A stretch of DNA of 64,000 nt from Microbacterium sp. AZCO (GTDB lineage: Bacteria > Actinomycetota > Actinomycetes > Actinomycetales > Microbacteriaceae), in assembly GCF_039614715.1 (NCBI RefSeq), contig NZ_CP154857.1, positions 2,480,001 through 2,544,000 on the forward strand. Direction: 5' to 3'. Position numbers and translations under genes: made by a program. Shown one piece after another: positions 59,816 through 64,000 of this stretch. Positions within the stretch are counted from its first letter, which is position 1. Each line of letters starts with the position of its first letter. The notes under the pieces were generated by a model. The model made no database searches and was not told the DNA's origin. It saw only the letters and a program-made list of their open reading frames with translations.

Positions 59816-60718
59816 TCAGTACTGCCAGGGGTACGCAGCCCAGTCGGGCTCGCGCTTCTCGAGGAACGCGTCGCGGCCCTCGACCGCCTCGTCGGTGCCG
59901 TAGGCGAGACGCGTGGCCTCGCCCGCGAAGACCTGCTGGCCGACGAGGCCGTCGTCGACGGCGTTGAACGCGAACTTCAGCATGCGGATCGCCGTCGGCG
60001 ACTTCGTCAGGATCGTGCGGGCCATCGCGACCGCCTCGCGCTCGAGGTCGGCGTGCGGCACGACGCGGTTGACGGCGCCCATCTCGTACGCTCGCTGGGC
60101 TGAGTACTCCTCGGCGAGGAAGAAGACCTCGCGCGCGAACTTCTGGCCGATCTGGCGGGCGAAGTACGCCGAGCCGTAGCCGGCGTCGAAGCTGCCGACG
60201 TCGGCATCCGTCTGCTTGAAGCGGCCGTGCTCGCGCGAGGCGATCGTGAGGTCGCACACGACGTGCAGCGAGTGCCCGCCGCCGGCGGCCCACCCCGGCA
60301 CGACCGCGATGACGACCTTCGGCATGAACCGGATGAGGCGCTGCACCTCGAGGATGTGCAGGCGACCGGCGCGCGCCGGGTCGACGACGGCGTCGGGAGA
60401 ATCGGAGTACTTGTAGCCGTCGCGCCCGCGGATGCGCTGGTCGCCGCCCGAGCAGAACGCCCAGCCGCCGTCCTTCGGGCTCGGGCCGTTGCCCGTCACG
60501 AGCACGACGCCGATCTTCGGGTCCTGGCGTGCCGCGTCGAGCGCCCGGTAAAGCTCGTCGACCGTGTGCGGGCGGAACGCGTTGCGCACCTCGGGCCGGT
60601 CGAAGGCGATGCGGGCGATGCGCCCGTCCGTCGACACGTGCGCGGTGATGTCGGTGTACCCCTCGGCGCCGGGCGCCGGCCGCCACTCCGCCTTGTCGAA
60701 CAGCTCGGAAACGCTCAC
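59816..60718 (-). CDS. menB: 1,4-dihydroxy-2-naphthoyl-CoA synthase
   Basis: A 300-residue crotonase-fold enzyme that cyclises o-succinylbenzoyl-CoA. The oxyanion-hole segments WAFCSGGDQRIRG and PGWAAGGGHSLH are present, as is the MenB-specific region DADVGSFDAGYGSAYFARQ with catalytic Asp and Ser/Tyr, and the C-terminus ends DWAAYPWQY. The GTG at 60718 lies six bases after TAGGCT, leaderless in form. menE follows after 100 bp. Confidence 0.93.
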   Translation of the reverse strand: MSVSELFDKAEWRPAPGAEGYTDITAHVSTDGRIARIAFDRPEVRNAFRPHTVDELYRALDAARQDPKIGVVLVTGNGPSPKDGGWAFCSGGDQRIRGRDGYKYSDSPDAVVDPARAGRLHILEVQRLIRFMPKVVIAVVPGWAAGGGHSLHVVCDLTIASREHGRFKQTDADVGSFDAGYGSAYFARQIGQKFAREVFFLAEEYSAQRAYEMGAVNRVVPHADLEREAVAMARTILTKSPTAIRMLKFAFNAVDDGLVGQQVFAGEATRLAYGTDEAVEGRDAFLEKREPDWAAYPWQY

Positions 60719-60797
60719 CGCGCCAGCCTACGGCGACCCGGTCGCGGTCGGTGTCATACGGCAGGACGCCGACCGGACAGGACCCTAGCCTGGAGGG

Positions 60798-61343
60798 GTG
60801 ACTTCTTCGCTCCGCGCCTTCGCCGCGACCTCCGCCGCCGTCCTCCTGCTCGCTCTGACCGCCTGCTCGCAGACTCCGACCGAGACGGCCGGGCCGTCAG
60901 CATCCCCCTCCGCCTCGGTGTCGGGCGACTGCGCGGGCGTCACGATCGTCGTCGACGCGAGCGCGCTCGAGCTCGGTGAGGACGACCCGTCGCAGGCGAC
61001 GTGCATCCCGACCGCCACGGCGATCGCCGCGAGCGACGCGCTTGCGCAGGCCGACGTGACGACCGAAGGCACGAAGCAGTACGGCGATCAGGTGGTGTGC
61101 CGCGTCAACGGCGTCCCCGCCGCGGATCTCGCCATCAAGAACCCCGACGGCACCGACTACTTCGAGCAGTGCGAGTCGATGCCCGCCGCGTTCGCCTACT
61201 GGTCGCTGTGGGTCGAGCCGAAGGGCGGCGCATGGGAGTACGCACAGGAGGGCCTGTCGACCCTGCAGCTTCAGCCCGGCGAGAGCCTCGCGCTGCTCTT
61301 CAGCCTCAACGGCACCCCCGCCTCCCCGACCGCGACGCCGTGA
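60798..61343 (+). CDS. Lipoprotein with DUF4430-like domain
   Basis: A 181-residue lipoprotein: short basic start, hydrophobic core, lipobox LTAC with C23, then a Ser/Pro/Thr linker. The domain from about residue 45 shows TIVVDASAL, TAIAASDALAQADV, QVVCRVNGVPA and AYWSLWVEPKGGAWEYAQEG, an order of features like DUF4430/transcobalamin C-terminal-like modules. Four cysteines in that part may form disulfides. It lies four bases before the fused ECF transporter, so it is probably its extracellular substrate-binding partner. Start GTG 60798, six bases after TAGCCT. Confidence 0.75.
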   Translation: MTSSLRAFAATSAAVLLLALTACSQTPTETAGPSASPSASVSGDCAGVTIVVDASALELGEDDPSQATCIPTATAIAASDALAQADVTTEGTKQYGDQVVCRVNGVPAADLAIKNPDGTDYFEQCESMPAAFAYWSLWVEPKGGAWEYAQEGLSTLQLQPGESLALLFSLNGTPASPTATP

Positions 61344-61347
61344 CCCG

Positions 61348-64000
61348 ATGACCCTTCGACCCGGACCCCTGCGCGCCGCCGCGGCTCTTGCCGCGACGTT
61401 CGTGGCGGTCCGGGTCGTCTATCGCGTCCTCTTCCACGGCGCCGACGGCTCCGGCGCCGTGCTGCTCGCGCTGCCGTCGGTGCGGCTGCCTCCGCCGTTC
61501 GCTCACGTCGTGCTGCTCGGCCCCGTGACGACGGACGGACTGAGGGATGCCGCGGCGAGCGCGCTCCCGATCGCGCTGACGATCCTCGCCTTCGGTGTGC
61601 TCAACGCCCTCGTCGACCTTCCTCGGCTCTTCGTCCGCGGCGCACGGCGCGGCCCGCTGAGCGGCATCGCGCGCGCCGTCGCGATCGCGTGGGCGACCCT
61701 CCCCTCGCTCGCCGACGCCGGGCGGGCGGTTCGGTTCGCCCAGCGCCTGCGCGGCGAGCGCGCGGGGGTGCGGATGCTGGCGCCCCTGCTGCAGCGGACG
61801 CTCGAGCGCGCGGGAGGCATAGCGGCGGCGCTCGAACTGCGCGGGCTCGCGGGGCGGGCGCTCGACGGCGACTGCCTCGAGCCGGCCACGGCGGAGGATG
61901 TGTCGATCGGCTTCGGCTCGGCCCCCGTCGTGCGGGTCGGGACGCTGGCGCTCGGCACCAAATCGCTGACCCTCGTCTCGGGACCGACCGGCTCGGGCAA
62001 GTCGACGCTGCTGCGCGCCCTCTCGGGCCTGCACACTCACGTCGACGGCGGGTGGGTCGACGGGGCGCTTCAGGTCGCCGGACACCCGCGCACGGCCGTG
62101 CCGCCGCGCGACCTCTCGCGGCTCGTCGGGGTCGTGCCGCAGCATCCCCGCGAGGCGTTCGCGACGGAGCTCGTGCGCGACGAGATCGGGCTCGCACTCG
62201 AACTGCGCGGCGTCGCGCGGACGATCGTCGCGGCGCGCGTCGCCGAGGTCGCCGCTCGGGTGGGGATCGAGCCGCTGCTCGACCGGCCGACCCGCGGGCT
62301 CTCCGCGGGCGAGGCGACGCTCGTCGCCCTCGCGGCGGCCGTGGTCGAGCGGCCGATCGTGCTCCTCGTCGACGAGCCCTTCGCCGACCTCGACTCTCGC
62401 GCCCGTGCGCGCGTGGCGGCGCTGCTCGACGCACTCGCGCACGAGGCCGGGATGTGCGTCGTCGTCGCGGAGCACCGCGTGGCGGGGCTCGTCGCCATGG
62501 CCGATGTGCGGCTCCGCATCCGGAATGGCGTCCTCGTCGACGGAGTGGTCGCGCCGGCCGTCGCGCTGTCCGTGGCGCCGGCCGTGGCGCCGGACGCCCC
62601 CGTCGTGCTGCGCGCGGAGGGGGTGACGGTGCGCCACCGGGGCGTCGTGGCGGTGGATGCCGCGATCCTGTCGCTCCGCGCCGGCGAGCTCGTCGCGCTC
62701 GTCGGGCCGAACGGCGCGGGCAAGTCGACCCTGCTCGCGGCGCTCACGGGAGACCCGCGCGTGACGGCCGAGGGTCGCGTGGCCCTCGTACCCGATGCCT
62801 CCGACGACCTCTTCGTGTCCGATTCCGTGGCGGCGGAGTGCCGGCGCGCCGACCGCCGATCGACGGCGAGGACGGCCACGCGCTTCGCCCGCTTCCTGGG
62901 TCTGGATCCGGACAGCCGGGAGTTCGCCGCGCGCCTGGCGCGGCATCCCCGTGACCTGTCCGTGGGCGAGCGACGGTGCCTCGCGCTCGCGATCCAGCTT
63001 GCCGGGTCGCCCACGACGCTCCTCGTCGACGAGCCCACCCGGGGCCTCGATCCCGACGCGCGCCGGCTCGTCTGGGCGGCGCTGACCTCGCTCGCCGCCG
63101 ACGGCGCTGCCGTGCTCGTCGCCTCGCACGAGCCAGAGGTCGCGGCGGCCGCCGACCGCGTGCTCCCGATGCGTGGCGGGGTCGTGGGTGCGGTTGTGGC
63201 AGATGCGGGGGCGGCGCGGGCGCACTCGGCGATCCCCGATGCGGTGCCCGTCGATGCTCCAGGATCGCGCGGGGCGTCGCGGGAGGCGCCCGCCGACCAG
63301 AACCCGCGCGTCGACACCCTAGGGTCTCGCCGAGACCATGCGCTGCCGGCGCGGACAACGGATGGTTTCGACGAGACCCTAGGGTCGCGACGCGGTGCGA
63401 ATGAGGCGCACGACGACCGGCAGCGCCCGAGACCCGGCCGGCACCGGGGCGGGCGCCTCGCCCTGGTCGCGCTCATCGCCGCGAACGTCGTCGCGCTGGG
63501 CGCGTTCTGCTGGCCGCTCGTCGCGAACGCGGTTCCCGCGGACGCGCAGGCGGCCGTGCCCGCCGCGGCGCTCGGGCTCGCTCCCCTCGCGGCGCTCGTC
63601 GTCGTCGCGACGCTCGACGGCACGGTGCGATCCGCGCACATGCTGGCGCTGCTCGGCACGCTCGCGGCGATCGGCGCGGCCGTGCGCATCGCGAGCACCG
63701 GCGTGGGCGGCGTCGAGGCCGTGTTCATCCTGCTGATCCTCGCGGGCCGCGCCTTCGGCGCACGGTTCGGGATGCTGCTGGGTATGGCGACGATCGCGCT
63801 GTCGACGCTCGTCACCGGAACGTTCGGACCGTGGACGCCGTTCCAGATGTTCGCCTGCGCCTGGGTCGGCGCGGGTGCAGGGCTCCTCCCCCGCCGCGTG
63901 TCGGCGCGCACGGAGATCGCGATGCTGTGCGTCTACGGCGTCCTCGCGTCCTACGCCTTCGGCCTCATCATGAACTTCTGGTACTGGCCGTTCGCCGTGG
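61348..64000 (+). CDS. Fused ECF transporter, T-A-A'-S in one chain (runs off window)
   Basis: An open frame from ATG 61348 to the window end, at least 884 codons without a stop. Residues 1-200 contain hydrophobic segments and a CbiQ-like helical region (RLFVRGARRG, LAPLLQRTLERAGGIAAALELRG), the T component. ATPase 1: Walker A GPTGSGKST at 212, signature LSAGE near 317, Walker B LLVDEPFAD near 338. ATPase 2: GPNGAGKST at 453, LSVGERR near 537, LLVDEPTRGLD near 558. A polar linker (about 600-695) leads to six or so membrane segments with GRAFGARFG and FGPWTPFQM, the S-component pattern. It would import a vitamin or other micronutrient; the ligand is unknown. Confidence 0.85.
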   Translation, partial: MTLRPGPLRAAAALAATFVAVRVVYRVLFHGADGSGAVLLALPSVRLPPPFAHVVLLGPVTTDGLRDAAASALPIALTILAFGVLNALVDLPRLFVRGARRGPLSGIARAVAIAWATLPSLADAGRAVRFAQRLRGERAGVRMLAPLLQRTLERAGGIAAALELRGLAGRALDGDCLEPATAEDVSIGFGSAPVVRVGTLALGTKSLTLVSGPTGSGKSTLLRALSGLHTHVDGGWVDGALQVAGHPRTAVPPRDLSRLVGVVPQHPREAFATELVRDEIGLALELRGVARTIVAARVAEVAARVGIEPLLDRPTRGLSAGEATLVALAAAVVERPIVLLVDEPFADLDSRARARVAALLDALAHEAGMCVVVAEHRVAGLVAMADVRLRIRNGVLVDGVVAPAVALSVAPAVAPDAPVVLRAEGVTVRHRGVVAVDAAILSLRAGELVALVGPNGAGKSTLLAALTGDPRVTAEGRVALVPDASDDLFVSDSVAAECRRADRRSTARTATRFARFLGLDPDSREFAARLARHPRDLSVGERRCLALAIQLAGSPTTLLVDEPTRGLDPDARRLVWAALTSLAADGAAVLVASHEPEVAAAADRVLPMRGGVVGAVVADAGAARAHSAIPDAVPVDAPGSRGASREAPADQNPRVDTLGSRRDHALPARTTDGFDETLGSRRGANEAHDDRQRPRPGRHRGGRLALVALIAANVVALGAFCWPLVANAVPADAQAAVPAAALGLAPLAALVVVATLDGTVRSAHMLALLGTLAAIGAAVRIASTGVGGVEAVFILLILAGRAFGARFGMLLGMATIALSTLVTGTFGPWTPFQMFACAWVGAGAGLLPRRVSARTEIAMLCVYGVLASYAFGLIMNFWYWPFAV
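63316..63385. repeat. Inverted repeat inside the ECF fusion gene
   Basis: ACCCTAGGGTCTCG (63316-63329) and CGAGACCCTAGGGT (63372-63385) are perfect reverse complements, 42 bp apart. Each contains the palindrome ACCCTAGGGT. The segment is read in frame as part of the polar linker between ATPase 2 and the S domain. Confidence 0.75.

Overview
The window is high-GC DNA from an actinobacterium, most likely a member of Microbacteriaceae (Microbacterium-like). The basis is GC-rich third codon positions, frequent GTG starts, a menaquinone pathway, an actinobacterial-type ferredoxin-NADP reductase (FprA-like), PadR-controlled ABC genes and many genes that look leaderless. No rRNA, CRISPR array, integrase or insertion sequence was seen.

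Layout. (1) 1-7.5 kb: glucuronide and glucuronate use. A beta-glucuronidase start, fructuronate reductase and glucuronate isomerase read leftward; ManD-type mannonate dehydratase, an MFS carrier and an unassigned propeller-like protein read rightward from a shared control region with LacI-like palindromes. (2) 7.5-14.5 kb: plant-glycoside use. An SDR, a GH1 beta-glucosidase, a GH78 alpha-rhamnosidase and a second MFS carrier paralogous to the first are divergent from a TetR gene, with two matching operator-like sites between them. (3) 14.5-20.3 kb: a sugar locus with a TIM-barrel isomerase/epimerase, a two-subunit transketolase, an SDR, an MHS-family carrier and a FadR-type GntR regulator, with repeated operator-like sequences in the divergent promoter. 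Its substrate is unknown; this is the best candidate for an undescribed pathway. (4) 20-29.9 kb: mixed housekeeping genes, three tRNAs (Met, Thr, Tyr), an M23 peptidase, an IMPase-like phosphatase, a CrtI-like oxidoreductase, a PfkB kinase and a FusB-like FBP protein. (5) 29.9-34.2 kb: a maltose-type ABC importer (malE-malF-malG) with LacI-like operators and a perfect palindrome between malE and malF. (6) 34.2-42 kb: YajQ, a stress-type SDR, a GH15 enzyme, an LLM oxidoreductase, a hydrolase, a probably frameshifted WXG100-like gene and ferredoxin-NADP reductase.

(7) 42-60.7 kb: menaquinone biosynthesis (polyprenyl synthase, menG, menF, menD, menA, menE, menB). It is interrupted by an ArsR-MFS pair, a PadR-controlled ABC exporter, a secreted RCC1-repeat protein and a polyphosphate kinase 2. 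menC and menH are not in the window. (8) 60.8-64 kb: a lipoprotein of DUF4430-like pattern followed by one polypeptide that appears to hold all four ECF transporter parts (T, A, A', S). It runs off the right edge.

A window-wide pattern stands out. About eighteen genes have a TAnnnT -10 hexamer six to eight bases (mostly six) before the start codon and no Shine-Dalgarno at usable spacing, which is the layout of leaderless mRNAs. The divergent DUF402 and menF genes share overlapping -10 elements on one CTAG.
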